DNA of 64,000 nucleotides from Anaerolineales bacterium (lineage in GTDB: Bacteria > Chloroflexota > Anaerolineae > Anaerolineales > UBA6663). Shown piece after piece: positions 35,513 through 44,492 of the stretch (position 1 is the stretch's first letter; every line of letters begins with the position of its first letter). The notes below the pieces were generated by a model that did no database searches, was not told the origin of the DNA, and saw only the letters and a list, made by a program, of their open reading frames with translations. Position numbers and translations under genes: made by a program. The DNA is taken from NCBI GenBank assembly GCA_020850595.1, contig JADZEK010000147.1, positions 124,001 to 188,000 of the forward strand, given 5' to 3'.

Positions 35513-36001
35513 CTAGATTTGCACAAGCGAGGTGGGCCGCACGCCCAGCGCCTGACGAATGGCGGCGGCTTTGGCTTGCAGTTGAGACCGGTCGGACGTG
35601 GCCCCGTAGTCAATGCGCACACGCTCGCCATCGCGCAGGGTGAAAGCCAGTGAGAACGTGCGAGTGCCGGTTGACATCAGCCCCACGTCGGCGATGTCGG
35701 CGACGGGGTACTCCGCGACCTTCCGGCTCAGGGGCCGCACGTACTCCACGGTGACCATGCGCCGCGCCTGGTCGTAGCGGGTGATGATGGCGGGCACGAT
35801 CAGCCAGAGCGCCAAGGCCCCCAGCGGCAGGCCGAGACCCAGCAGCATGCCCAACCCGGTTGAGAGCCACATGCCAAAGTCCATCTCCGGCTGAAGCAGG
35901 AGGGGCAGACCCACCCCGATGACCACCAGTGCACAGCCCAAGACGGCGAACAGCAGCATCAGCCAGATGAGGAAGTTGGTCTTGTAGTGGTGGAGGAGCA
36001 T
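35513..36001 (-). CDS. Membrane protein with PH-like C-terminal domain
   Basis: The 162-residue protein has two long helices (LIWLMLLFAVLGCALVVIGVG and LGMLLGLGLPLGALALWLIVP) and a soluble C-terminal part with RMVTVEYVRPLSRKVAEYPVADIADV, a strand pattern reminiscent of bacterial PH-like domains. It starts at 36001 and follows hemW after six bases, so they may be co-transcribed. Role unknown. Confidence 0.7.
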   Translation of the reverse strand: MLLHHYKTNFLIWLMLLFAVLGCALVVIGVGLPLLLQPEMDFGMWLSTGLGMLLGLGLPLGALALWLIVPAIITRYDQARRMVTVEYVRPLSRKVAEYPVADIADVGLMSTGTRTFSLAFTLRDGERVRIDYGATSDRSQLQAKAAAIRQALGVRPTSLVQI

Positions 36002-36007
36002 GGCGAC

Positions 36008-37252
36008 CTACACGAACTCCTGAAAGGCGCGGTTGCCCAGCAGGCGCCCGCCGGGGGTCAGGCGCGCGCCCTCACTATCCCACGCCAGCAGGCCCAGCGC
36101 CATCAGACGGCGCAGTTGGCGGCCAAAGGCGGCGCGCAGATTCAGGCCGTAGCGCGCCGCGAAGTCGGCCTCACGCACGCCTTCCGCCGTTAGCCGCAGG
36201 CCGAGCAGCATGGTCTCGTTCATGGCTTCTGCGTGCGTCTGCGCGTGGCGTTCGACCGCAACGGCCGAGAAGGGATAAGGCCGGACCTCGCCCCCAGCCA
36301 GGCGGTTGATGTAGGCCGCCGGGGCAAGCACGTTGGAATAGCGCCAGCCCGCCGCGCAGCCGTGCGCACCCGCGCCCAGGCCAAGGTAGGGCCAGTTGCG
36401 CCAGTATTGCAGGTTGTGACGGCACTGAAAGTAGCCGGGCGAGTGGCCGTCGGAGCGCGCCCAGTTGGAGATTTCGTACTGGGCATAGCCCGCCTGCGCC
36501 AGCGCCTCGGCCGCGAAGTGGTACATGTCGGCGGCCAGGTCGGGGTCGGGGAGCGGCAGCAGGCCCTGGTACACCCAGGCCCGCAGGGGCGTGCCGTTTT
36601 CGAGCGATAAGGCGTAGAGCGAGAGGTGTTCGGGCCGCAGGGCCAGCACGCGCCGCAGCGTGGACTGCCAATCGGCCAGCGTCTGATGCGGGAGGCCAAA
36701 GATCAGGTCGAGATTGAGGCCATAGGCCGTGGCGTCGAAGCCGGCCGCGCGGGCCCAGGCCACGGCGTTGAGCACATCCTCGAAGGTGTGCAGCCGGTCG
36801 AGCAGCTTTAGCTCAGCTGGATGGGCCGACTGCACGCCGAAAGACAGCCGGTTGACGCCCAGCGCCCGCAGCCCGGCCAGGTAGACGGCGTCTACGGTGC
36901 CGGGGTTGGCCTCCAGGGTGATTTCGCAGCCGGGCGTGAGGTCAAAGCTCTGGCGCAGCGCGGCGAAGAGCGCGGAGTAGTGCTCCAGCGGCACGAGCGA
37001 GGGCGTGCCCCCGCCGAAGAAAATGGTGTGCACCGGGAGCTTGGCCCCGGCGGCTTGCCCGACGGCGCGGATTTCCTGCTCCAGCGCGGCGGCGTAGGCG
37101 GGGATGAGGTCGTTCAGGCCGGCGTAGGTGTTGAAGTCGCAGTAGGCGCAGCGCACCTGACAAAAGGGAAGGTGCAGGTACAGGCTAAGCGGCGGCGCGA
37201 CCCACCCGGCGACGGCGGGTGGGCAGCCGGGGGCGCTGAGAGGAGTATCCAC
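36008..37252 (-). CDS. hemW: Radical SAM protein HemW (coproporphyrinogen III oxidase-like)
   Basis: The 414-residue protein has LSLYLHLPFCQVRCAYCDFNTYAG near residue 25, the CxxxCxxC cluster motif, then FFGGGTPSLVPLEHY and LEANPGTVDAVYLAGLRALGVNRLSFGVQSAHP. These are the HemW/HemN order. The HemW subgroup lacks the extra N-terminal part of HemN and is now regarded as a heme-delivery protein. The GTG start at 37252 lacks a strong ribosome site. It is divergent from the GH28-like gene, 56 bases away. Confidence 0.9.
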   Translation of the reverse strand: MDTPLSAPGCPPAVAGWVAPPLSLYLHLPFCQVRCAYCDFNTYAGLNDLIPAYAAALEQEIRAVGQAAGAKLPVHTIFFGGGTPSLVPLEHYSALFAALRQSFDLTPGCEITLEANPGTVDAVYLAGLRALGVNRLSFGVQSAHPAELKLLDRLHTFEDVLNAVAWARAAGFDATAYGLNLDLIFGLPHQTLADWQSTLRRVLALRPEHLSLYALSLENGTPLRAWVYQGLLPLPDPDLAADMYHFAAEALAQAGYAQYEISNWARSDGHSPGYFQCRHNLQYWRNWPYLGLGAGAHGCAAGWRYSNVLAPAAYINRLAGGEVRPYPFSAVAVERHAQTHAEAMNETMLLGLRLTAEGVREADFAARYGLNLRAAFGRQLRRLMALGLLAWDSEGARLTPGGRLLGNRAFQEFV

Positions 37253-37308
37253 AGGGGGATTCTACAGTATCATTGCGCGCAAGTCCGATTTAGCCAGGAG
37301 AGTCTTGC

Positions 37309-38847
37309 ATGACCGCGACTGCCTCCACCGCCCAGGCGGTGTTCAATGTGCGCGCCTTTGGCGCGACGGGCCGGAAGGCCGATAGCGCCCAGACCGCCAG
37401 CCAGGCCGCGATTGACGCGGCGGCCGCGGCCGGCGGCGGCACGGTCTATTTTCCGCCCGGCGATTACACCACCGGCACGCTGCGGCTGAAGAGTCACGTG
37501 CGCATCTTCCTCGAGGCGGGCGCGACCATTTGGTCAAGCAAGAACCCGGCGGATTTCGATAAGGCGCTGTTCTTCGCCGACGGCCAGCACCACATCGGCC
37601 TGGACGGCTTCGGCACCATTGACGGCCAGGCTGAATATGCGTGGCGGCTGAAGGACGAGTGGACTGACTACAATATCTACGCCAACCAGTTGATCGCGGA
37701 GGAGGTGGGCATCCCGCTGACGCGCTCATTCCCCACGCCGGACAGCGTGGGGCACCTGGTGCTCTTCCTGCACTGCGCGGATGTGCGCATCGAACGGCTG
37801 CGGTTCCTGCACTCGCCCTCGTGGAGCATGCACCTGTACGACTGTGAGCGGGTGGTGATTGACGGCGTGTACATTTACACCAGCCAGCGCGACGGCGTGT
37901 GGGCCGACGGCATTGACCCGGACGGCTGCCGCGACGTGCATATTAACAACTGCACCATCGAGACCGGCGACGACGCCATTGTGTTCTACTCGTACACCAT
38001 CTACGGCCCGGCGCTGCCGTGCGAGAACATCACCATCACCAACTGCCGGCTGTCATCGTCATCCAGCGCGATTAAGTTCTGTGACTGCAACTTCAACGCC
38101 ATCCGTAACGTGGTGATTAAGGACTGCGTGATCACCAACTCCAACCGCGGCATCGCCTTCATGGTCTTCGACGGCGGCGTGGTCGAGAACGTCACGATCA
38201 GCAACGTCACCATCCAGACCAGGCGCTTCGACTGGTTCTGGTGGGGCGACGCCGACCCGCTGCACTTCAACCTGATTCAGCGCAGCGAGATGCATCTGAA
38301 CTGGGACAAAGACAAGGATAGGCCCGTCGGCGCAATCCGAAACGTGACGCTCGCCAACCTCATCGCCGCCGGGCCGGGGCCGAGCCTGATCCACGGCAGC
38401 CGCCAGTCGCCGCTGGAGAACATCACGTTTGACAACGTGCGCCTGACGGTGGACGCCGACCCGGACTCGCCGTGGCAGAAAGCACCCGTGGCGCTGACCG
38501 TGGAGAACGCGCGCAATTTCACGCTTAGGGACTTTGAGATCGGCTGGACGACACCCAGCCAGCCGCACCTGACGAGCGCCCTACTGATAGAAAACGCGCA
38601 GGGCCTGACGCTCGAGGGCGTGAGCGCGGGGCCGGCCCCGGCTAACCTGGGCGCGCCGGCCATTGTGCTGCGCGACGTGGCGGGGGCGGTGGTGGCAGAC
38701 TGTCGGGCCAACCCGAGCAGCGGCGCGTTCCTGCACCTGGAAGGCAGCACGCAGAACGTCTTGCTGCGCGGCAACGATACGCGCAAGGCGGCTCAAGCCG
38801 TGACCCGTGCGTCGGGGGTGGCAGAAACAGCTGTGCGCGGGGTGTAG
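37309..38847 (+). CDS. GH28-like right-handed beta-helix protein
   Basis: The 512-residue protein shows the pectin-degrading beta-helix pattern: FNVRAFGATGRKADSAQTASQAAIDAAA at the start, VYFPPGDYTTGTLRLKSHVRIFLEAGATI, then ADGIDPDGCRDVHINNCTIETGDDAIVF, containing the GH28 Asp and Asp-Asp residues. The expected GHG motif is replaced by SSSSAIKF and the RIK motif is unclear. It may therefore be an inactive or altered GH28. No signal peptide is seen, so it would be cytosolic. AGGAG before the ATG supports the start. It heads the catabolic region and converges with the DUF4038 gene. Confidence 0.82.
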   Translation: MTATASTAQAVFNVRAFGATGRKADSAQTASQAAIDAAAAAGGGTVYFPPGDYTTGTLRLKSHVRIFLEAGATIWSSKNPADFDKALFFADGQHHIGLDGFGTIDGQAEYAWRLKDEWTDYNIYANQLIAEEVGIPLTRSFPTPDSVGHLVLFLHCADVRIERLRFLHSPSWSMHLYDCERVVIDGVYIYTSQRDGVWADGIDPDGCRDVHINNCTIETGDDAIVFYSYTIYGPALPCENITITNCRLSSSSSAIKFCDCNFNAIRNVVIKDCVITNSNRGIAFMVFDGGVVENVTISNVTIQTRRFDWFWWGDADPLHFNLIQRSEMHLNWDKDKDRPVGAIRNVTLANLIAAGPGPSLIHGSRQSPLENITFDNVRLTVDADPDSPWQKAPVALTVENARNFTLRDFEIGWTTPSQPHLTSALLIENAQGLTLEGVSAGPAPANLGAPAIVLRDVAGAVVADCRANPSSGAFLHLEGSTQNVLLRGNDTRKAAQAVTRASGVAETAVRGV

Positions 38848-38858
38848 CACGAGAAACG

Positions 38859-38898
38859 ACAGCGGCGGCGCTCCCAATGGGAAGCGCCGTCGCTGTGT
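38859..38898. terminator. Bidirectional hairpin between convergent genes
   Basis: ACAGCGGCGGCGCT pairs with AGCGCCGTCGCTGT with one mismatch, around CCCAATGGGA. It lies between the GH28-like and DUF4038 genes. The T-run is short on both sides, so I call it a probable rather than certain terminator. Confidence 0.65.
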
Positions 38899-38919
38899 TT
38901 ATGCTCAGGCAATGACGGG

Positions 38920-40524
38920 TCAGGCTTCGAGGACCAACAGCCAGTCGGTCAGTGTGGGCGGCAGCGGAATGAGCCACTGGCCGTGGGCGTCGGCCGTGGT
39001 CGTGCCCGCAGGCAGTTCCTCGCCCGTGCGCGGGTCCCACCAGAAGGCGCGGTAGCTAACGCCCGGCTCTAGCTGCAACAGCGCCAGTTTGGTACCGCCC
39101 CAGATGGGGCCATACAGGTAGATCAGCCGCAGCTTGCCCGGGATACCGGCCGCGAACGGCAGGTCAAGGCGCTCGGGCGAGCCGGCCGGGTCCAGCCAAT
39201 CCTGATGCGGGGCGAAGCGCCACCACTCATAGCGCTCCAACAGGCGTTTGCCCAGAGCCTGGTGCGCCGAGCCGGGCAGGCACATGGCCTCATCCCAGGG
39301 CAGGTTCCCCCAGGTGGCGCCGTGCGGCGACGCGCCATAAGGCTCCTCGCGTGTGTTTATCTGCCAGAGGCCGTTGGCGCCGTAGGTATGGCCCGCCGCG
39401 CCGCTCAAGATGGCGGTCCAGAAGACAAAACGCTGCACCTCCGCGCCGGAGTAGTGCAGGATACCCTCATAGCTCACTTCGTCAATGAGCGCGGGCATAA
39501 TCGGCTGGTGCTGGTACTCGCGCTGGATCTGAGTGACGGAGGCCACCAGCGTCTCGGGGCCGCCGTGGGCGGGCTGGATCAGGTTCACATCCAGCAAGCC
39601 TTCCGCCTGCACCAGATCGCAAATCTCCTGCGCCGAGTGCAGCGTCAGCGGGCGGTGGTAGGGGTCGAGCGCCTTGACGTAGCGGCCCACCTCGATCCAG
39701 CCGTGAATCTGCTGCTGCGTGTCGCCGGGCTTGTCTTCCGAGTTGTACCAGGGCATGGCGGCTTCGCCGGCCAGGCACCACATGACCGGGTAGGCGCCCC
39801 AGCGGGCGATCAGGTTGCGCCAGTGCTGCTTGATCTTGTGCGCGCCCATGATCGGCAGGTAGTAGCCCCAACTGCCCACGAGCACCGGCACGAGGCCGCT
39901 GCGCACCACCCAATTGATGCGCAAATCGGCCTGATCGAAGTAGGCTGGGTTGAGGCGGGCGTAGTCCGCCTCCCAAGGGAAGCCCGCTTCATTCATGCCA
40001 CGCGGGTCAAACCCGGGCATGTCGGGATACAGGCCGGCGACGATCTGCACCAGGGTGAAGCCTTTGCGCACCCGGTCGGCCGTCAACTGCTGAAAACCCT
40101 CTGGCCACTTCAGGCGGCGGCAGAGAGCCATCCACCAGGTGTCGCCGAACCAAAAGAACGGCGTGCCGTCAGCATGTTCGAGCGTGCGGCGCGAGGCAGC
40201 GACGCGCAGCGGGCCGTGCAACAGCAGGGGGTTGCGGCCGGTGTAGGGCCGGGCCACCAGCGTGGCCGCCTGGCCGTGCAAGTCGGGGTTGGCCGGGTCG
40301 GTCGCCTCGGTCGTGATGGCATACGTGCCCGGCGCGGGCGGGGCGAAGCGCACGCGCCATTCGCCGCCGCCCGCCCAATAGGCGGGCACGCGCCAGGTCT
40401 GGCCGGTTGGTCCGGTCACGAGCGCGTCAAGCTCGACCTGGTTGAATGGATCGGCATAGGGCCGCAGGGTGGCATAGGCCCACTCGCTGACCTCGTGCTG
40501 GACGCCGTAGAGTTGCAGGGCCAC
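38920..40524 (-). CDS. DUF4038/DUF5060 putative glycoside hydrolase (GH140-like)
   Basis: The 534-residue protein begins with a beta-sandwich DUF5060-like domain (VALQLYGVQHEVSEWAYATL through TEATDPANPDLHG), then a TIM-barrel DUF4038 region with FFWFGDTWWMALCRRLKWPEGFQQLTADRVRKGFTLVQ. GEAAMPWYN and LIDEVSYEG are likely catalytic-Glu and Asp/Glu contexts. DUF4038 includes the GH140 apiosidases. The C-terminus is a collagen-binding-like cap. I start at the GTG at 40524, eight bases after GGAGG, not the ORF-track position 40563. No signal peptide, so it would act on internalised oligosaccharides. Confidence 0.8.
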   Translation of the reverse strand: MALQLYGVQHEVSEWAYATLRPYADPFNQVELDALVTGPTGQTWRVPAYWAGGGEWRVRFAPPAPGTYAITTEATDPANPDLHGQAATLVARPYTGRNPLLLHGPLRVAASRRTLEHADGTPFFWFGDTWWMALCRRLKWPEGFQQLTADRVRKGFTLVQIVAGLYPDMPGFDPRGMNEAGFPWEADYARLNPAYFDQADLRINWVVRSGLVPVLVGSWGYYLPIMGAHKIKQHWRNLIARWGAYPVMWCLAGEAAMPWYNSEDKPGDTQQQIHGWIEVGRYVKALDPYHRPLTLHSAQEICDLVQAEGLLDVNLIQPAHGGPETLVASVTQIQREYQHQPIMPALIDEVSYEGILHYSGAEVQRFVFWTAILSGAAGHTYGANGLWQINTREEPYGASPHGATWGNLPWDEAMCLPGSAHQALGKRLLERYEWWRFAPHQDWLDPAGSPERLDLPFAAGIPGKLRLIYLYGPIWGGTKLALLQLEPGVSYRAFWWDPRTGEELPAGTTTADAHGQWLIPLPPTLTDWLLVLEA

Positions 40525-40589
40525 AGACCTAACCTCCAGCGGCCGGCACGGGGCGGGCCGCAATGCGAGTGAGAGGGCAACCGGGCCGC

Positions 40590-41672
40590 TCAGCCCAGGT
40601 CGGCGACGTTGATGGGTTGGCCGTTCTGCGCCGTCGAGCGATAGGCCGCGTCGAGCAGTTCGACGACGCGCTGTGCGATGGAGCCGGGCGAGCCGTTGGG
40701 CGCGCGGCCCAGCGCCACGTCTACCAGGTTGGCGGAGGTGGCGAACTTGGGATAGCGGTCATCGGGCGGCAGCGGCCCGTAGTTTTCCTCAGTGCCGTCT
40801 TCCAGCCGGACGTACAGCGTGCCGGCGCCCTGGTCGAGCAGCAGATAGCCTTTCTCGCCGTAGATGGACAGGAGCAACTGCCCGCCGTCGCCCTGGCCGA
40901 GGTTGCCGGTGCTGCTGAGCGTGCCGATGGCGGCGCGGCCGTTGGCCGGCTTGAAGCGCACGCTGACGGCGTCAATCACGTCTACCGCCACGTCGTAGTT
41001 GTCCATAAAGCTGGAGACGCGCTCGGCCTGCAAGCCGGTGATGAAGAACAGCGCCCCGGCGGAGTGCGTCATTTGCAGGTGCCCCTGGCCGCCGCCCGCC
41101 AGCTTGGGGTCGCTGTAGGCCTGGCCGGGGCCGGTGACGGGATAGCCGAACACGGGCGCGTAAGCCTGGTCGTTGCCCCGGTAGAACTCGATGACCATCG
41201 AGGCGAAGTGGACGTTGACGAGTTGCAACGCGCCCAGCCGGCCGGAGGCCACCACGTCGCGCGCCCGGCGGGTGACGGCGGTGTAGTTCCAGGGGTAGCC
41301 CACGATGAGTTCGCGGCCCTTTTCAGCCGCGAGGCGCACCAGGTCGTGGGCGTGAGCAGCCTCCAGCACCATGGGCTTTTCAAGGAGCACGTGCACCCCG
41401 GCCTCGAGACAGGCCTTGGCAACCGCGTAGTGCGAGGTATGGTTGGTGGCAACGATCACGCCGTCCAGCCGCTCGGCGGCCAGCATGGCGTGATAGTCGG
41501 TGTAGGTTTTTCGCGGGCCAAAGACGGCGGTGGCCCGCGCCAGGGCCGCTTCGGAGCGGTCGGATAGGGCGGCCAGTTCCGCCGCCGGGTTCGCCAGCAG
41601 GCCAGGGATGTGGGCGGTGGTAGACCACCAGCCGGTGCCGATGATGCCGATACGGGCTTTGGGATCAGACAT
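40590..41672 (-). CDS. Gfo/Idh/MocA family oxidoreductase
   Basis: The 360-residue protein starts with RIGIIGTGWWSTTAHIPGLLANP, the NAD(P)-binding Rossmann motif, then KTYTDYHAMLAAERLDGVIVATNHTSHY and the EKPMVLEAAHAHDL catalytic Lys-Pro region. Family members oxidise sugars, inositols or lactones. Adjacent sugar-acid genes and a GH140-like glycosidase suggest a sugar dehydrogenase, possibly for a branched or deoxy sugar; the substrate is not deducible. Confidence 0.88.
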   Translation of the reverse strand: MSDPKARIGIIGTGWWSTTAHIPGLLANPAAELAALSDRSEAALARATAVFGPRKTYTDYHAMLAAERLDGVIVATNHTSHYAVAKACLEAGVHVLLEKPMVLEAAHAHDLVRLAAEKGRELIVGYPWNYTAVTRRARDVVASGRLGALQLVNVHFASMVIEFYRGNDQAYAPVFGYPVTGPGQAYSDPKLAGGGQGHLQMTHSAGALFFITGLQAERVSSFMDNYDVAVDVIDAVSVRFKPANGRAAIGTLSSTGNLGQGDGGQLLLSIYGEKGYLLLDQGAGTLYVRLEDGTEENYGPLPPDDRYPKFATSANLVDVALGRAPNGSPGSIAQRVVELLDAAYRSTAQNGQPINVADLG

Positions 41673-41703
41673 GGTGACCTCGCGGTTAGGGTCGGGTTAG
41701 CGC

Positions 41704-42837
41704 TTATACCACGTGATCGAACAGGTACTTGTGAACGGCTTCTTCGCGAATCTCGATGCCCAGGCCGGGGCCGTTGAGCACCGGCACCCACCCACCCTCT
41801 TGCGTGATGGGCATGACCACCAACTCGTTTTGGAGCGGGCTGGGCAAGGGCTTAAGCTCGAAGACGATATAGTTGGGCGCCGTGGCGGTCAGGTGCACCG
41901 CGGCGGCGGTGTTGATAGCGCTGCTCCAGGTGTGGGCGTTGTAGAACAGGTGCGCCGCCGCCGTCATCTCGATGACTTCCTTGACAGCGGTGATGCCGCC
42001 GATGCGGCCGGGGTCGGCCAGGTAGATATCGGCCACGCCCAACTCGATCAGGCGCTTGTAGGCGGCCGGGGTCCACTCGCGCTCGCCCGCCGCCACCTGC
42101 GTTTGGATGGACCGGCGCAGGTGTTGGTAAGCCTCGATGTTGGTCGGCTGAAAGGGGTCTTCGATCCAGCGCAGGCCGTATTGCTCAAACTCGCGCGACA
42201 TGCGCACGCCCATGGCATAGTCCCAGCGCGTCTTCTTGCCCAGGTCTACCATGAAGTCCACGTTGGGGCCGATGGCCTCGCGCACGGCGCGCACGTAGGC
42301 GATGTCGCGCTTCTCGTCGGTGCCCAGGTTGGCTTCGCCCATCTTGCCGAAGCCAACCTTCACGGCGGTGTAGCCGTTCTGGGCGTGATCGGCCAGCTCC
42401 TGGGCCAGGTCGTCCAGGCCGGCCTTGCTGGGGTGCGTGCTGGCGCAGGCGCGCAGCCGGTCGTGCAGCTTGCCGCCCAGCAGGTTGTGGATCGGCAGGC
42501 CGAGCGCCTTGCCCTTCAGGTCCCACAGGGCAATGTCAATGGCGCTGACGGCGAAGGTCGCCATGCCGGTATCGCCGTACCACCAGCAGTGGTCTTTAAT
42601 GAGGCGATAGAGGGCGTGGTTTTCGGTGGGGTCGCGGCCGATTAGCAGGGGCGCGAAGCCCTGCTCGATGAGGGTCTTGACCGCCAGCGCGGCCTCCGGC
42701 CACTGCGAGATGCACTCGCCCCAGCCGACGAGGCCGTTGTCGGTCTCGATCTTGGCAAGCGTGACGTGCCGCATGACCATGCGGTCGTTGGGTTCGGGGT
42801 AGCGCAGCGGGTAAGCCGTAACTTTCCTGATGTGCAT
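41704..42837 (-). CDS. Enolase-superfamily (mandelate racemase/MLE) dehydratase or racemase, copy 2
   Basis: The 377-residue protein has an N-terminal capping domain, then the barrel motifs: YTAVKVGFGK (active-site Lys), FMVDLGKK (metal Asp), RWIEDPFQP (metal Glu), AGEREWTP (metal Glu), and YLADPGRIGG with FYNAHTWSSAINT for the Asp-His dyad at the far end. It resembles sugar-acid dehydratases of the MR subgroup, such as rhamnonate or galactonate type, converting an aldonate to a 2-oxo-3-deoxy acid. Located between SDR and Gfo/Idh/MocA genes, it probably works in one route with them. Confidence 0.85.
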   Translation of the reverse strand: MHIRKVTAYPLRYPEPNDRMVMRHVTLAKIETDNGLVGWGECISQWPEAALAVKTLIEQGFAPLLIGRDPTENHALYRLIKDHCWWYGDTGMATFAVSAIDIALWDLKGKALGLPIHNLLGGKLHDRLRACASTHPSKAGLDDLAQELADHAQNGYTAVKVGFGKMGEANLGTDEKRDIAYVRAVREAIGPNVDFMVDLGKKTRWDYAMGVRMSREFEQYGLRWIEDPFQPTNIEAYQHLRRSIQTQVAAGEREWTPAAYKRLIELGVADIYLADPGRIGGITAVKEVIEMTAAAHLFYNAHTWSSAINTAAAVHLTATAPNYIVFELKPLPSPLQNELVVMPITQEGGWVPVLNGPGLGIEIREEAVHKYLFDHVV

Positions 42838-42873
42838 GCGAGCGCCTTTGCGAGAGTTGGTTGAGACTAGCGG

Positions 42874-43629
42874 TTAGGGCATCACCGCCCCGCCGTTGAC
42901 ATCCAGGATGGCGCCGGTCATATACGAGGCCAGGTCGGAGGCGAGGAAGACGATCACCTTGGCGATCTCGGACGGCTCGGCCAGGCGCTTGAGCGGCACC
43001 TGGCTCACGGCGGCGTCGAGCGAGGCCTGCGGCAGGTTGGACATGAGGCGGGTGTTGACCGTGCCGGGGGCGATGCAGTTGACGATGATGTTGTCGGGCG
43101 CGAAGTGGCGGGCAAAGGCCTTGGTCATGGACATGATGCCGGCCTTGGAGGCGCTGTAGACGGTGGCGTTGAAGATGCCGCCGGTGCGCCCGCCGGTGGA
43201 GCTGACGTTGATGATGCGCCCCCAGCCGGTGGGTTTCATAGCGTTGCCGGCCTCGCGCGAGAGGAAGAACACCGACCGCAGGTTGGTGTTCATGATGCGG
43301 TCGTAGCTCTCCTCCGTCATGCCTTCGATGGAGATGCGCGGGCAGATGCCGGCGTTGTTGACCAGAATATCCAGCCGGCCGTAATGCGCCAGCGTCCCCG
43401 CCACCAGCCGCTTGATCTCGGCCAGCGAGGTGATGTCGTGGGCGAGCGCCAGGGCCGAGCCGCCGTTGGCCCGGATACGCGCGGCCTGATCCTCGACCTC
43501 GGCCTGGTCTATGTCGCAGAGCACCACGCTCGCGCCGACCTCGGCCAGGGCCACCGCCGCCGCCGCGCCCAGGCCGCGCGCCGCGCCGGTGACCAGGGCG
43601 ACGCGCCCGGTGGCGCTGACGCCGCTCAT
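42874..43629 (-). CDS. SDR family NAD(P)-dependent oxidoreductase
   Basis: The 251-residue classical SDR has TGAARGLGAAAAVAL (cofactor), NNAGICPRI, the catalytic INVSSTGG Ser and YSASKAG Tyr-x3-Lys, and PGTVNTRLM. The start at 43629 overlaps the stop of the TIM-barrel gene by four bases. It probably oxidises a sugar or sugar-acid hydroxyl in the pathway with the adjacent dehydratase. Confidence 0.92.
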   Translation of the reverse strand: MSGVSATGRVALVTGAARGLGAAAAVALAEVGASVVLCDIDQAEVEDQAARIRANGGSALALAHDITSLAEIKRLVAGTLAHYGRLDILVNNAGICPRISIEGMTEESYDRIMNTNLRSVFFLSREAGNAMKPTGWGRIINVSSTGGRTGGIFNATVYSASKAGIMSMTKAFARHFAPDNIIVNCIAPGTVNTRLMSNLPQASLDAAVSQVPLKRLAEPSEIAKVIVFLASDLASYMTGAILDVNGGAVMP

Positions 43630-44477
43630 GCCGCCACCCCGTTCGGGGCGTTGGCGCGCAGCAGGTCACGCAGCATGATGGTCTCGGAGAGGTTGTCAAC
43701 CTCTTTCAGGTTAATCCAATCTTGCCACACGTATTCGACCCCCACATAGCCGGAATAACCCGTCCGCTCCATAGCGCGGAGCACGCGCGGATAGTCAATG
43801 GTGTTGCGCGTCGAAAGCGACTGCAGCGTGCCCTTGTGGGCGCAGCGGGCATGAAAGTGGCTGGCGTGCGGGATGAGCTTTTCGCACTCGTCATCGCTGA
43901 TACCGAGGTAAGTGAAGTGCGTGTAGTCCACCGTCAGAGTCAGGCCAGGAGCCAGGCTGACCAGTTTCAGGGCCTCCTCCGGGGTGGGCGCGATAGACCC
44001 AAGATGCGCTTCCACCGAGTAGACGATGCCCGCCTGTTTGGCGTGCTCGGCCCGCCAGGCCAGCTCCTCGGCGCTGCGCTGCAGCGAGGTCTCATGGGGC
44101 ACACCGTCCCACTCCACCCCCGGCAGCGCAGTCATGTGTACCGCGTTGCAGCGCAGGGCAAATTCCAGCATCCGCCGAAACAACTCGCGGCCCTTGGCGC
44201 GCTCGGCCTCGTCGGGGTGATTCGCCGCCACCACCGGAAATTCGCTGGCCTGATAGAAGATGTCGGCAATCTGGAGGCCACACTCTTCCACGAGGGCAGA
44301 TAACTCCGCGGCGGCCTGCGGCAGGCGCCCAAGCACGTGGGAGGGCTGCACGTGGCTGCGATCCTGAAAAATGCCCAGGTCCACGCCCTCGAAGCCCAGC
44401 ATGGCGATGAGCTTGAGGGCGTCGCGATGCGACAGCAACGGAAATGAGAAATCAGCGCTGGCGAGACGTAGGTTCAT
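43626..44477 (-). CDS. Sugar phosphate isomerase/epimerase-like TIM barrel
   Basis: The 283-residue protein resembles the xylose-isomerase-like (AP endonuclease 2) fold: MNLRLASADFSFPLLSHRDALKLIAMLGFEGVDLG, then YSVEAHLGS, LTVDYTHFTYLG, FHARCAHKG and GYSGYVGVEYVWQ, the metal-binding Glu, Asp, His and Glu positions. Relatives include 3-oxo-isoapionate decarboxylase and inosose isomerases. GGAGG lies seven bases before the ATG. Its place between fumarase-like genes and SDR fits a sugar-acid or keto-acid isomerase or decarboxylase. Confidence 0.82.
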   Translation of the reverse strand: MNLRLASADFSFPLLSHRDALKLIAMLGFEGVDLGIFQDRSHVQPSHVLGRLPQAAAELSALVEECGLQIADIFYQASEFPVVAANHPDEAERAKGRELFRRMLEFALRCNAVHMTALPGVEWDGVPHETSLQRSAEELAWRAEHAKQAGIVYSVEAHLGSIAPTPEEALKLVSLAPGLTLTVDYTHFTYLGISDDECEKLIPHASHFHARCAHKGTLQSLSTRNTIDYPRVLRAMERTGYSGYVGVEYVWQDWINLKEVDNLSETIMLRDLLRANAPNGVAA

Positions 44478-44492
44478 GATTTTCCTCCGTAA

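Noticed and set aside
36805-36825. tRNA-like D-loop phrase TTAGCTCAGCTGGAT
   Set aside because: It lies within hemW and no T-arm (GGTTCGAATCC-like) or acceptor stem is present.
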